From positions 113,347-177,346 of the forward strand of contig NZ_NEGE01000005.1 of assembly GCF_002135355.1 (NCBI RefSeq): 64,000 nucleotides of DNA. Reading direction: 5' to 3'. The notes beneath the pieces were generated by a model. The model had not been told where the DNA came from, did no database searches, and saw nothing but the letters and a program-made list of their open reading frames with translations. A program made the translations under genes and the position numbers. This DNA comes from Acinetobacter sp. ANC 4169. GTDB lineage: Bacteria; Pseudomonadota; Gammaproteobacteria; Pseudomonadales; Moraxellaceae. This document shows, one piece after another, positions 45,223 through 56,191 of the stretch (position 1 is the first letter of the stretch; each line of letters starts with the position of its first letter).

Positions 45223-46599
45223 TTAGCCTTGCCACTGTAATTGTTCGCGCAATTTCACCACTTCACCAATAATGGTGAGGGTCGGCGCTTGAATGTGATG
45301 TTCTGTCACTTTCGATGCGATATCGGCTAAAGTTCCCACCACCACTTTTTGCTCTGGTGTAGTACCTTTAGAAATCAATGCTACCGGCATATCTGGACGC
45401 TGGCCATGTGCAATCAGCTTGGCACATATTTTTTCCAATCCAACCAGACCCATATACAGCACCAAAGTCTGGTTTTCATAAACCAGTTCATTCCAAGGCA
45501 ATTCAGGCGAACCTTCCTTCAAATGCCCGGTAAGAAAACGCACACTTTGAGCATAATCACGATGCGTTAAAGGAATTCCAGCATAGGCTGAACAGCCTGA
45601 AGCAGCGGTAATGCCTGGTACGACCTGAAAAGCCACACCGGCAGCGAAAAGCTCTTGAATTTCTTCACCGCCACGACCAAAGATAAATGGATCACCGCCT
45701 TTTAAACGGCAGACACGTTTACCTTGGGCAGCATATTCCACTAGCAATGCATTAATCCCTTCTTGAGGAACACTATGGTTGGAACGAGCTTTACCCACAT
45801 AGATTTTTTCTGCATCACGGCGGCATAAGTCCATAATCGCAGGAGAAACTAAACGATCATAAATAATCACATCCGCCTGTTGCATCAAACGCAGTGCTTT
45901 TAAGGTCAATAACTCAGGATCACCCGGACCTGCACCCACCAAATAGACTTCACCTTTAGGCGCTTTCCATTCCATTAAAGCTTGTTCAATTAAACGATCC
46001 GCTTCCGCAATGTTGTCATTAAACACCTGTTCTTTGAGTGGACTGGCATATAAGTCTTCCCAAAAAATACGGCGCTCATCTGGATTTTCAATTTTTGCCT
46101 TCACCGCAGCACGCCATTTTCCAGAAAAATCCGCCAGCTTGCCCATGCCATGAGGAATAGCAGCTTCCAGCTGGGTTCGGATTTGACGTGATAAAACAGG
46201 TGATGTGCCATTGGTGGCAATCGAAACCACCAAGGGTGAACGGTCAATAATCGCAGGAACCATAAAACGACAATGCGGTGGATCATCGACACTGTTCACC
46301 AGAATTTTTTCAGCTTCGCAAGCTTCAAAAACTTGGATATTGGTCGCTTTGTCATTGGTTGCCGCAATCACCAAACGGTAATTGCCTAATGGAATATCTG
46401 GGCTAAAAGGGGCTTGGACATATTGCCCTTGGCTTGATTCAACAATCTCAAGTAAATTACTTTCAATTTCAGGTGCAATCACGTGAATAACTGCGCCTGC
46501 TTTTGCCAAAAGGACTGCCTTCCGGTAGGCAATATGTCCACCACCGACAATCAGACAAGGTTGCTGTTGCAACTTTAAAGAGATTGGAAAGATATCCAC
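45223..46599 (-). CDS. cysG: Sirohaem synthase (trifunctional)
   Basis: Makes sirohaem from uroporphyrinogen III for sulfite and nitrite reductases. The N-terminal CysG-B half (about 1-200) has the NAD fold LIVGGGHIAYRKAVLLAKAGA and the CRFMVPAIIDRSPLVVSIATNGTSP signature for dehydrogenase/ferrochelatase. The C-terminal uroporphyrinogen methyltransferase half has VYLVGAGPGDPELLTLKALRLM and RLKGGDPFIFGRGGEE. 458 residues, normal for the fused enzyme. Confidence 0.97.
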   Translation of the reverse strand: MDIFPISLKLQQQPCLIVGGGHIAYRKAVLLAKAGAVIHVIAPEIESNLLEIVESSQGQYVQAPFSPDIPLGNYRLVIAATNDKATNIQVFEACEAEKILVNSVDDPPHCRFMVPAIIDRSPLVVSIATNGTSPVLSRQIRTQLEAAIPHGMGKLADFSGKWRAAVKAKIENPDERRIFWEDLYASPLKEQVFNDNIAEADRLIEQALMEWKAPKGEVYLVGAGPGDPELLTLKALRLMQQADVIIYDRLVSPAIMDLCRRDAEKIYVGKARSNHSVPQEGINALLVEYAAQGKRVCRLKGGDPFIFGRGGEEIQELFAAGVAFQVVPGITAASGCSAYAGIPLTHRDYAQSVRFLTGHLKEGSPELPWNELVYENQTLVLYMGLVGLEKICAKLIAHGQRPDMPVALISKGTTPEQKVVVGTLADIASKVTEHHIQAPTLTIIGEVVKLREQLQWQG

Positions 46600-46689
46600 G
46601 AACTACCTCAGTATTTTAGATCTGATTGTCTTAAGCAATTTTCATGCACAAAACTGTGCCATTTATCGATTTATTGATCAATCCGAAGA

Positions 46690-48060
<1,371 letters not shown>

Positions 48061-48080
48061 TTACCCGAATTAAGCTGAAA

Positions 48081-48869
48081 TTATGAGGTTGGATACTTGG
48101 GCAAACTTGGCAGATATTCAGCTTTAATCAGTTTACTGAGGGCCACATAAGGCAAGGTCAGCTCAGTCATGCCTTCTGCATAGGAAGCCAGCTCATACAA
48201 GGGATAAACAAATACAATGCCATTGGCACCATAATAAAAATTATCACTTAATTTCAGTTTTGCTCTTTCTATACTGTGCTGCTCCAGCCAGATGCTGTTT
48301 GAATCATATAAGGCATTCAGCAACTGCTGTTCTGTGCCCTTCAGCATAATATCTTGCAGTGCCAGACGCTTTTTGTCTTTCAAATCAAAATTCACAAATT
48401 CCTGATGATACATGCCATGTGCTGCACCGGATGAATAGGTATAAGTCTGAATGGCAAAAGTTGCCCGGTCATACTGCTGACTGACAAAGCGGATATAAGT
48501 CGAGCTTTGACTTAGATTGGGTGTGGCCCCTTCGGCGGTATTGACCTTTTGATTGGGAGCTGTAGAAAACGCAATCGGATCGGCCTTTTTAACCCGATCG
48601 ATAAAATAGTCATCTACCCATTTCAGGTTGCTCTTTACCGTCTGAATTTCATACTGGGTACATCCTTCTGCATCACATGCTTCCGGTTTGCTCAGTTTCA
48701 CAGGAACAACCTTGGCTTGAATTAATGGAATTGTCTGAACGTTTTCCTGTTTTGTAGTACTTACCTGTTCTGTTTTTGGAGCTGGTCGCTCCTGACAACC
48801 CGCCATGCCCAGTACAGCCAAAGAAACTGGAACAACCCAGAGCCATTGTTGATTCGTGCGTATTTTCAT
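48081..48869 (-). CDS. DUF3298/RsiV-like lipoprotein
   Basis: A 262-residue lipoprotein with lipobox GMAGC and lipidated C25. The C-terminal two thirds (SSTYIRFVSQQYDRATFAIQTYTYSSGAAHGMYHQEFVNFDLKDKKRLALQDIM) fits the DUF3298 fold also found in the lysozyme-binding RsiV. It lacks any anti-sigma domain. A CDAEGC cysteine pair lies near residues 64-69. Located probably at the outer membrane; ligand unknown. Confidence 0.8.
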   Translation of the reverse strand: MKIRTNQQWLWVVPVSLAVLGMAGCQERPAPKTEQVSTTKQENVQTIPLIQAKVVPVKLSKPEACDAEGCTQYEIQTVKSNLKWVDDYFIDRVKKADPIAFSTAPNQKVNTAEGATPNLSQSSTYIRFVSQQYDRATFAIQTYTYSSGAAHGMYHQEFVNFDLKDKKRLALQDIMLKGTEQQLLNALYDSNSIWLEQHSIERAKLKLSDNFYYGANGIVFVYPLYELASYAEGMTELTLPYVALSKLIKAEYLPSLPKYPTS

Positions 48870-49002
48870 CTTATTTTAACAACCTAGTGCCTTTTATCAT
48901 GCGGCTTCACTATACAAAGCTCAGTAACTAAATGAAATTTAAAATATGTATCTTCAAAAAAGATAGACTGAGATAGACATACAAAGATGAAATTCGCTTG
49001 AG

Positions 49003-50499
49003 CTAAGACAAATCTACCCAATTGCCATGAAAGCCCAAGGGCACATGTACACCCAGGATAATTTCAGCTTGAGGCTGAAGCATTAAACCTTGCGCTTTTA
49101 GAATCACCACTTTGGATGATTCTTTATCGACATGATGCACATAAGATAACAGGTAGCCCTCACCTTCTGCCGTATCAACTGATTCTGGAATAAATACCAC
49201 CTCTCCCGTCACCCATTGTTCTCCATAGGCATACGTGGTTTTTTCCTGTGTATGCATATCATGGCAAATCAAATGATTGGCTTTGGTCATGTTTAAAGGA
49301 TCAAAACTGACACTATAAATATAACGATGCTGCTCACCCGTATAGCGTTCATCGATTCGTGGAAATTCCTGCGCCTGTGTATCTGATACCTGTCGATCTA
49401 CGATGTGTTTCTTCGGATCAATGGTCCAGCGTTCCAATTGGGTATTTTGCTGCTCAAACGGACCTTGATGGGACTTTTTAAACATGGAGCGATGAACGAC
49501 TACATCCAGAATAATGATCTGTTGCTCATTGCGATAAGCATTTGCGGCATGAAAAATAAAACACGGTTCTATAGCAATCCACTGTACTTCATCGGCACGG
49601 CCATATTTAGGCAAAATGCCAATTCGTGCCGCATGCTTTTCATTCCATTCATAAGGCAATGGATTTCCTTTGATGAGTTGCTTCAAAGAGAAGGTGACCG
49701 GCAAATCAAAAATTAAGATATCTTGAGCTGTAATGGCACAGTCATGAATCATGGGGCCATGCTGCACCGGAATTTTAGTCCAATGCACTAAATGCCCCTG
49801 CTCATCAATCACTTCATAATAAGCATGCTTAATATCCATCGCATCATAGCAGATAGCGTGCAAATGCCCGGTGTTATTGTCTTTATGCGGATGGGCGCTA
49901 AAAGGCAGGTCTGCATCGGTATTAAAAAGACGGTGTTCTTCCGTATTTAAATTTAAGTCCAACCGTGCCGGCAAAGTACCCGCTTCTACACTGGCCCAGA
50001 TTTTATTGGCATGATAAAAGGCATTGGTATTCACGACATCTCCCGGACCACGGCGAAAACCGGCTTTAACAGGCTGGTGCTTTTGCTTTTGAATAGAATC
50101 CGTGGCGATATAGCGGCTCTTAAACCACGTGGCTTGACCCTGTTCAATTTTTAAAGCGTGCAGCATGCCATCACCAGTAAACCAGTGATAGGCATCTTGA
50201 TTTTCCACATGAGTCGGATTAGGGCCTATTCTTAATAACAGTCCGGTTAAGTACTGTGGAATTTCACCAATCACCTGAAATTTATGCTTTTCTATCTCCT
50301 CTACCGGGCCAAATATGCCATGCAGATAAGGATTTTCTCCCCTAGCTTTAGATGAGTTTTGAACTGATTTTTTTGATCTTCTTTGCAGCCAGGTCACGCC
50401 CAACCCCATGACTTTTTGACGATAGCTATTGAACTTAGATTTTAATTTGGTGAAACGGGGGTAATCCAAGACTGAGGCACCTGTATTGTTATTTTCCAC
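49003..50499 (-). CDS. Carotenoid oxygenase family dioxygenase
   Basis: A 498-residue non-haem Fe(II) dioxygenase of the carotenoid-cleavage / lignostilbene dioxygenase family. The four iron-ligand histidines are readable: H203 (SAHPHKD), H252 (IHDCAIT), H317 (FHAANAY) and H491 (LGFHGNWVD). The first ~55 residues are basic and unlike the family. No carotenoid-synthesis genes are nearby, so stilbenes or plant-derived apocarotenoids are more likely substrates than endogenous pigments (inference). Single gene. Confidence 0.92.
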   Translation of the reverse strand: MENNNTGASVLDYPRFTKLKSKFNSYRQKVMGLGVTWLQRRSKKSVQNSSKARGENPYLHGIFGPVEEIEKHKFQVIGEIPQYLTGLLLRIGPNPTHVENQDAYHWFTGDGMLHALKIEQGQATWFKSRYIATDSIQKQKHQPVKAGFRRGPGDVVNTNAFYHANKIWASVEAGTLPARLDLNLNTEEHRLFNTDADLPFSAHPHKDNNTGHLHAICYDAMDIKHAYYEVIDEQGHLVHWTKIPVQHGPMIHDCAITAQDILIFDLPVTFSLKQLIKGNPLPYEWNEKHAARIGILPKYGRADEVQWIAIEPCFIFHAANAYRNEQQIIILDVVVHRSMFKKSHQGPFEQQNTQLERWTIDPKKHIVDRQVSDTQAQEFPRIDERYTGEQHRYIYSVSFDPLNMTKANHLICHDMHTQEKTTYAYGEQWVTGEVVFIPESVDTAEGEGYLLSYVHHVDKESSKVVILKAQGLMLQPQAEIILGVHVPLGFHGNWVDLS

Positions 50500-51119
50500 T
50501 TTTTATTCCTTCTGAGCTTCTGTCTTTGTTTTAGGTCACAATTATTTTTTGTATTTTGCCCTTTGCTGCTTATTCCTATCTACTGATCTTTATATAAGCT
50601 ATATGGCTATATTAACCAGGCATCTTGTGTTTATTTTTGCATAACTTTTTGCATAATTAGGCTTTACCCGAAATGCCTCGTATTTTTTAGCCAATAAAAT
50701 TTAAAAAACCACCCCATGAGGTAATGCTGATCAGTTAAGGAGTTTCGAAATAGACTCTTTAGCTTTTTAGCAGTTTACGACGGAGTCTTACCGTTTTAAA
50801 TCAAAGTCTTGCAGCTCATTTGTTACTTTGGTTTCGCCCAAATGAGAAGCACAGCTTCGCAAGAAAGGCATCTTGCGGAGTAATACTCCTCACCGCAAAA
50901 CTCGTCAGCCACTATCAACTAGCAAATTTATCGCAGAAACAATCATTTTTTAATGTAGTCCTGCCTCAAACAGTTGCGGATGACTTTTCCACATATCAAC
51001 TACAGTCATGAATTTAAAAAAGAAAATACCAGTCAATTTCTTAACTGACTGGCATTAGCCACCTAGGACTGCTTTTTAAATGACATAAGTACTTAATTCA
51101 ATAGTGATCAATCAATTTA
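50500..51119. other. Intergenic region with a possible gene remnant
   Basis: 620 bases without a convincing gene. The segment 50740-51010 has higher GC and frames broken by stops, and carries a hairpin CGCAAG / CTTGCG (50858-50877). A 63-codon plus-strand frame (50820-51011) has no ribosome site. It looks like a decayed gene or a dispersed non-coding repeat, but the source cannot be named. The lolA terminator lies at its right end. Confidence 0.4.
51015..51053 (-). terminator. Terminator after lolA
   Basis: CCAGTCA / TGACTGG stem; on the minus strand it is followed by a TATTTTCTTTTTT tract. Confidence 0.8.
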
Positions 51120-51815
51120 TTATTGATCAATAATATCGGTGCCTTTCGGCGGTGCGAAATTAAAGGTTGATGAAGCAATAGACGGATTCAATTTCACATT
51201 GTTAAAGCGCACATAGGTGGTTTGACCCAATGAATCCTGCAAAATCATCAAACTTGGTGCCTTGTTCGCGCCAAAACTAATAGTCAGACTTTGAAATGCA
51301 CTATCTTTAACTTTTGGATACAAGGTGTAATAGGTCTTGCCTTTATCCGGCTGAGTCACCCGATAAGACTTCATAATCTGGCTGGTATTACCCGACAATA
51401 ATAATGCAGGGGTATTAGCCACTTGCTCATCTAGACTTTGACGGACTGCCTGTTGTAAATCAGGATCGTAAATCCATACGGTTTTACCTGAAGTCACAAT
51501 GGTCTGTTTTGAAGGACTAGTGGTTTCCCAGAAGAATTTTCCCGGACGAGCGACTTTCATTGCCCCTTTAAAGGTTTGATTCATGTGTTGTCCGGTCAAG
51601 CCTTTTTTCTGTGGGGCTTTACCCGAAGTTGCTTTTGTGGTTTGTTCAAAATTTGCTGACAACGTCCGAATATTACTTAACTGCTTAACCAGATTGTTCG
51701 TTGCTTGCTGCTCCGATGCTGCTACAGGTGCAGCAAAAACAGTTGTACTCATTACCGGTGCAAGCGTTGCAGCACCCAAGGTCATCGCACACAGGGTTTT
51801 ACGAAGCATTTTCAT
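51120..51815 (-). CDS. lolA: Outer membrane lipoprotein carrier protein LolA
   Basis: Periplasmic chaperone carrying lipoproteins from LolCDE to LolB. The signal peptide (KTLCAMTLGAATLAPVMSTTVFA) is cleaved near residue 28. Core motifs: TLSANFEQ, ARPGKFFWET, GKTVWIYDPDLQQAV, and the C-terminal YVRFNNVKLNP. An extra basic stretch of about 18 residues (TSGKAPQKKGLTGQHMNQ) enlarges the first strand loop, giving 231 residues against about 203 in Escherichia coli. Single gene with own terminator. Confidence 0.93.
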   Translation of the reverse strand: MKMLRKTLCAMTLGAATLAPVMSTTVFAAPVAASEQQATNNLVKQLSNIRTLSANFEQTTKATSGKAPQKKGLTGQHMNQTFKGAMKVARPGKFFWETTSPSKQTIVTSGKTVWIYDPDLQQAVRQSLDEQVANTPALLLSGNTSQIMKSYRVTQPDKGKTYYTLYPKVKDSAFQSLTISFGANKAPSLMILQDSLGQTTYVRFNNVKLNPSIASSTFNFAPPKGTDIIDQ

Positions 51816-51991
51816 ATCATCACCTTTTTTATTTGCAGTATCGCAATTTTTTCAATGTTCCCATCTTAAACCAAATAATGTGGCTAAAATTAGAGAAAAT
51901 AAGAAGATTTGTATTGTTATTAATAGTCAATGTAGCCATTTCTACATCATGATGAAGAACTTAAATCTTTTCCGGTTTAATTTATAGCCAT

Positions 51992-52022
51992 AAAAAAACC
52001 CACAGAAACTGTGGGTCTTTTT
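51992..52022 (-). terminator. Terminator after rpmA
   Basis: ACCCACAG / CTGTGGGT stem with loop AAA (plus strand), A-run and T-run on either side. Confidence 0.9.
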
Positions 52023-52036
52023 CGTATTATTAAAAC

Positions 52037-52294
52037 TTATGCAGTTTCAACAGATACATAGCGACGGCCAAATTGACCTTTCACTTCAAATTTGATCACG
52101 CCATCAGCGGTAGCAAATAAAGTATGGTCACGGCCCATACCTACGTTTACACCAGCGTGGAATTCTGTACCACGTTGACGAACAATAATGTTACCAGCAG
52201 TCACAGCTTGACCACCGTACATTTTAACACCTAACATTTTAGGGTTTGAGTCACGACCGTTACGTGTCGAACCACCGGCTTTTTTAGTTGCCAT
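52037..52294 (-). CDS. rpmA: Ribosomal protein L27
   Basis: Large-subunit protein whose N-terminal tail reaches the peptidyl-transferase centre. The 85-residue product begins [19 protein letters not shown], with no N-terminal extension requiring cleavage, and has the conserved [17 protein letters not shown]. Follows rplU by 19 bases in a two-gene operon. Confidence 0.98.
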   Translation of the reverse strand: MATKKAGGSTRNGRDSNPKMLGVKMYGGQAVTAGNIIVRQRGTEFHAGVNVGMGRDHTLFATADGVIKFEVKGQFGRRYVSVETA

Positions 52295-52313
52295 GTCTAT
52301 TTACTCCTCGTAA

Positions 52314-52625
52314 TTAGCCTGAAATAGCAGTAATTTTCAACTCGGTAAACCATTGACGGTGACCTTGTTGTTTACGGTAATGTTTACGACGACGCATTTT
52401 AATAATACGGATTTTGTCGTGACGACCGTGGCTAACTACTTCAGCAGTTACTGTAGCACCAGCAACAACTGGAGCACCAATTTGAATGCTTTCGCCGTTT
52501 ACAAGCATCAACACGTCATCAAAAGTAACGGTTGAGCCAGTTTCAGCTTTCAACAATTCTACTTTAAGGGTTTCACCCTCAACAACACGGTGTTGTTTAC
52601 CACCGCTTTGGATTACTGCGTACAT
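52314..52625 (-). CDS. rplU: Ribosomal protein L21
   Basis: Large-subunit 23S rRNA-binding protein. True start is the ATG at 52625 giving [14 protein letters not shown], 103 residues. The signature [21 protein letters not shown] near the C-terminus is clear. The upstream extension of the frame is not conserved. rplU-rpmA is divergent from ispB, an arrangement conserved in gammaproteobacteria. Confidence 0.98.
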   Translation of the reverse strand: MYAVIQSGGKQHRVVEGETLKVELLKAETGSTVTFDDVLMLVNGESIQIGAPVVAGATVTAEVVSHGRHDKIRIIKMRRRKHYRKQQGHRQWFTELKITAISG

Positions 52626-53052
52626 AATGTACTCCAAACATGCCCGTGTCGTCGTGCCGATAAAGGAATATACCGATCTTAATACGAACGCCACTGGGGG
52701 GATATCTAAGGGCAAACATATTAAGTGATAATAAATCAAACAACAAGCCATTTCAGCGTTTTTTTGCACCTAGCTGTTGCTGATTTTATAAACGATTAAG
52801 ACTGATTAAAAATAACCATGAAGATTTGAAGCTGACATTTTATAAAATGTAATAGATTTTTAAAATCAATTCGCTACTATAAAACACCCAATGCCAGTTT
52901 GATCACATATCTGGTGTAATAGTAGAATCCAGTCAAATTTAAAACCATTTGCCTAGTCAGGATTTAAACAACTATATTAAGATCTTAGCTTTATATCCAC
53001 TATAGTTGTTACACTATAATAAGCAATTCAATTTTTAGAGGTTTCTCTTCAT
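52626..53052. other. Divergent intergenic region rplU / ispB
   Basis: 427 AT-rich bases without a gene, holding the divergent promoters. The only structured element is a long-spaced inverted repeat near the ispB side (52967-53010). An L21 leader autoregulatory structure was looked for but not recognised. Confidence 0.5.
52967..53010. promoter_or_regulatory. 10-bp inverted repeat upstream of ispB
   Basis: Perfect arms AACAACTATA (52967-52976) and TATAGTTGTT (53001-53010), 24 bases apart, 42 bases before the ispB start. Confidence 0.4.
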
Positions 53053-54030
53053 ATGGCCATCGACTTTAAGCAAGACATTCTCGCTCCTGTTGCTTCAGAC
53101 TTTGCTGCGATGGACACTTTCATTAATGAAGGGATCACTTCAAAAGTTGCCTTAGTGATGGCCGTGAGTAAACACGTGGTTGAAGCTGGCGGCAAACGTA
53201 TGCGCCCCATCATGTGCTTATTGGCGGCAAAAGCCTGCGGTGCAGACAATATCGAGCGTCAGCGTAAACTGGCTGCCATTATTGAAATGCTGCATACCGC
53301 AACACTGGTGCATGATGATGTGGTCGATGAATCAGGCTTGCGACGTGGTCGTCCTACTGCCAATGCGACCTGGAATAACCAGACCGCAGTTCTGGTGGGT
53401 GATTTCCTGATTTCCCGTGCTTTCGATTTGCTGGTCGACTTGAACGACATGACCTTACTGAAAGACTTTTCTACCGGCACCTGTGAAATTGCCGAAGGTG
53501 AAGTGTTACAGCTGCAAGCCCAGCATCAGCCAGAAACCTCGGAAAAGACTTATCTCGATATTATTCACGGGAAAACCTCACGTTTATTCGAACTGGCCAC
53601 TGAAGGCGCTGCGATTTTATCGGGTACACCAGAGTACCGTGAACCTTTGCGCGTCTTTGCCGGTCACTTTGGTAATGCCTTTCAAATTATTGATGATATT
53701 TTAGACTATACTTCCGATGCTGAAACATTAGGTAAAAATATTGGCGATGATTTAATGGAAGGCAAACCGACTTTGCCATTAATCTCTGCCTTGCAAAAAA
53801 CGACTGATGAAGAACATGAAATTGTTCGTTTAAGTATTGCCACCGGCGGTCTTAACCAGCTGGATCGCGTGATCGAGATTGTGCAAACCTGTGGTGCTCT
53901 GGATTATTGTCGCCAACGTGCAACCGAAGAAACCCAGTTTGCGCTGAATGCACTAGATGCACTTCCTGATAGCGAATATCGTCAGGCATTGATTAACCTG
54001 ACCCAGCTGGCCTTAAACCGAATTCAATGA
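53053..54030 (+). CDS. ispB: Octaprenyl diphosphate synthase
   Basis: Makes the polyprenyl side chain of ubiquinone. The 325-residue trans-prenyltransferase has both aspartate-rich motifs: LVHDDVVDESGLRRGRPT (first) and QIIDDILDYTSD (second), and the GGKRMRP substrate loop. Chain length cannot be proved from sequence; ubiquinone-9 synthases look the same, and Acinetobacter uses ubiquinone-9, so nonaprenyl is possible. Confidence 0.94.
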   Translation: MAIDFKQDILAPVASDFAAMDTFINEGITSKVALVMAVSKHVVEAGGKRMRPIMCLLAAKACGADNIERQRKLAAIIEMLHTATLVHDDVVDESGLRRGRPTANATWNNQTAVLVGDFLISRAFDLLVDLNDMTLLKDFSTGTCEIAEGEVLQLQAQHQPETSEKTYLDIIHGKTSRLFELATEGAAILSGTPEYREPLRVFAGHFGNAFQIIDDILDYTSDAETLGKNIGDDLMEGKPTLPLISALQKTTDEEHEIVRLSIATGGLNQLDRVIEIVQTCGALDYCRQRATEETQFALNALDALPDSEYRQALINLTQLALNRIQ

Positions 54031-54063
54031 CGGGATTAGAAAGAAGATATTTACCCCTTGCCT

Positions 54064-56118
54064 ATGCATATCAATTTTAATGATTTATTTTCAAAAATGC
54101 AGCAGCAGCTTGAGTCCAATCAGGCTGTGCTTGATGGTTCACTGCTGATTGAGTTAGTGAACCGTATTCGGCCTCATGACCCGGCTGATGTTGAAGAAAT
54201 TAACCGCAAATTTCAGGCTTTCATTCAAGCCTTATTAATTACTCCCCATGCAGTCAACACACTGCAAAATTTCATCTTAAAATTAATCAGCCACTACAAA
54301 CAGACCAGTCTATATGCCGATACCGGTATTTTGTCGCTGGATGGTTTCTGGAATCAGCTCGCTCAGCGCCTGGGTGCTCATTTTCTTCCCCTGATTAATG
54401 ATGAAAACCAGCTGCAAGATTTGGTCCGTCGGGTTTTTTATCAACGCAGTGACAAATACTGGCTGGACAGTATTGCCGATGAAGACTGGCAGAAACTCTT
54501 TGCATTGATTAATCAGGGGCATAGCAATCAGCAAGAAAAGTTGCAGATTAAAAGTGAACTGATTAAAGCCATTACGGTTTTATCTTACCGGATTAGCGGT
54601 ATTGGGCTGTATCCCGAATTTATTAACGCACAGCCTGATCTGACCGAATATGAATCGCCTTTTCTGGTTCAGAACCGGGAAATTAATGAATTCATTCAGC
54701 ATTATAAATTACTGCATCAAAATACCGATCCTCTGGCAATCATTGCCCTACCCGATGCCTCACAAGCGCTGGTGATGATTGAGCAATGTCGTGATGTAGT
54801 GTTAAAAATTCGTCGTGCCATCAAACGGATTGGCGTGAGTATCAGTCTGACTTATTTATTGTCATTGCTGGAACAGTGTTTAGATCGGATCGAACTGCTC
54901 ATTAACCTGATTGTTGAAAAAGATCAAATTCGTTATCAATCACTCAGTGCCTTGCTGGTCGATATTACCTCTGCCATTTATAGTGAACGGAGTGTGCGGT
55001 CTTTACTGGCAAATAACAGTGAATTAATTGCCTTGCAAGTGACCGAAAATGCCAGTAAAACCGGTGAGCATTATGTAAGTACCGACAAGCAAGGCTTTTG
55101 GTCGATGTACAAATCCGCCGCTGGTGCGGGTGTGATTATTGCCACCATGGCGACCCTGAAAATTCTGGCTACACGTCTGGTCATGGCACCGATGATGCAG
55201 GCATTTATCTTTAGCATGAACTATTCGCTGGGTTTCATGTTAATTCATGTCCTGCATTTCACTGTCGCCACCAAACAGCCTGCCATGACGGCAGCGGCAC
55301 TGGCAGCCACGGTACAGCATCAAAAAGGTTCTAAAAATGCACAGATTGCTGAACTGGCAGCGCTGATTATTAATATTATCCGCACCCAGTTCATTGCCAT
55401 TCTCGGCAATATCTCGATTGCCATTCCGACTGCTGCAGTGATTACCCTGCTCTGGCAATACGGCATGGATGAACCTCTTTTAAGCTATGCCAAAGCCACC
55501 AAGACCTTACATTCACTGAATCCGTTTACATCCTTGGCCATTCCACATGCTGCCATTGCCGGTGTATGTTTGTTCTTTTCTGGACTGATCGCCGGTTACT
55601 TTGACAATATGGCGGTGTACCGTAAAGTTGGGCCACGTTTAAAAGCACATGCCAAGTTAAAGCAACTGTTGGGACAAGAACGCCTAAACAGATTTTCTGC
55701 CTATATCGAACGAAATTTAGGTGCCTTGGCAGGGAATTTCTTGTTTGGGATTATGCTCGGCAGCATGGGAACCATTGGTTTTATTTTAGGACTGCCTTTA
55801 GATATTCGCCATATTGCCTTTGCTTCGGCCAACTTTATCCAAGGCACACTCTGTGTGAATGGCAGCCCAGAAATTGGTTTAATTTTTGTTTCATTTTTAG
55901 GCGTGCTGCTGATTGGTCTCACCAACCTGTTTGTCAGTTTTAGCCTGACCATTATTGTGGCATTACGTGCCCGGCGTGTTCGCTTTGAACAATGGAAGCC
56001 CTTAGCCAAACTGGTACTCACGCACTTCCTGACCCGTCCGAGTGACTTTTTCTGGCCACCGAAGACCCCACTGGAAGTCGATGAACTTAGCCCGGTACAA
56101 AAATATTCACAGAAGTAA
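54064..56118 (+). CDS. 'Site-specific recombinase' family membrane protein (PF10136-type)
   Basis: A 684-residue protein with a soluble helical N-terminal half (about 1-340) and a C-terminal half of several hydrophobic spans (AAGAGVIIATMATLKILATRL; FIAILGNISIAIPTAAVITLLW; LAGNFLFGIMLGSMGTIGFILGLPLDIRH). This matches a family often labelled site-specific recombinase, but there are no recombinase catalytic motifs and the spans argue for an inner-membrane protein. Start may be ATG 54064 or TTG 54058. 28 to 34 bases after ispB, probably co-transcribed. Function unknown. Confidence 0.8.
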   Translation: MHINFNDLFSKMQQQLESNQAVLDGSLLIELVNRIRPHDPADVEEINRKFQAFIQALLITPHAVNTLQNFILKLISHYKQTSLYADTGILSLDGFWNQLAQRLGAHFLPLINDENQLQDLVRRVFYQRSDKYWLDSIADEDWQKLFALINQGHSNQQEKLQIKSELIKAITVLSYRISGIGLYPEFINAQPDLTEYESPFLVQNREINEFIQHYKLLHQNTDPLAIIALPDASQALVMIEQCRDVVLKIRRAIKRIGVSISLTYLLSLLEQCLDRIELLINLIVEKDQIRYQSLSALLVDITSAIYSERSVRSLLANNSELIALQVTENASKTGEHYVSTDKQGFWSMYKSAAGAGVIIATMATLKILATRLVMAPMMQAFIFSMNYSLGFMLIHVLHFTVATKQPAMTAAALAATVQHQKGSKNAQIAELAALIINIIRTQFIAILGNISIAIPTAAVITLLWQYGMDEPLLSYAKATKTLHSLNPFTSLAIPHAAIAGVCLFFSGLIAGYFDNMAVYRKVGPRLKAHAKLKQLLGQERLNRFSAYIERNLGALAGNFLFGIMLGSMGTIGFILGLPLDIRHIAFASANFIQGTLCVNGSPEIGLIFVSFLGVLLIGLTNLFVSFSLTIIVALRARRVRFEQWKPLAKLVLTHFLTRPSDFFWPPKTPLEVDELSPVQKYSQK

Positions 56119-56169
56119 TCTATTATTTTTGTTTTACTTCCTGGTTAAAAATGGGTAAAAAGAAATTAG

Positions 56170-56175
56170 TATAAT
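56170..56175 (+). promoter_or_regulatory. Putative -10 of the PAP2-adeIJK transcript
   Basis: Consensus TATAAT, about 98 bases before the PAP2 gene and 17 bases ahead of a long palindrome. No good -35 is visible 16-18 bases upstream. Confidence 0.45.
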
Positions 56176-56191
56176 TTACACACACTTGAAA

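Noticed and set aside
50820..51011. 63-codon plus-strand frame as a gene
   Set aside because: No ribosome site, composition unlike a protein gene, and it lies in a segment with broken frames.
54064..56118. Literal site-specific recombinase function
   Set aside because: No tyrosine or serine recombinase catalytic residues are seen, and the C-terminal half is made of membrane spans; the name is a historical family label.
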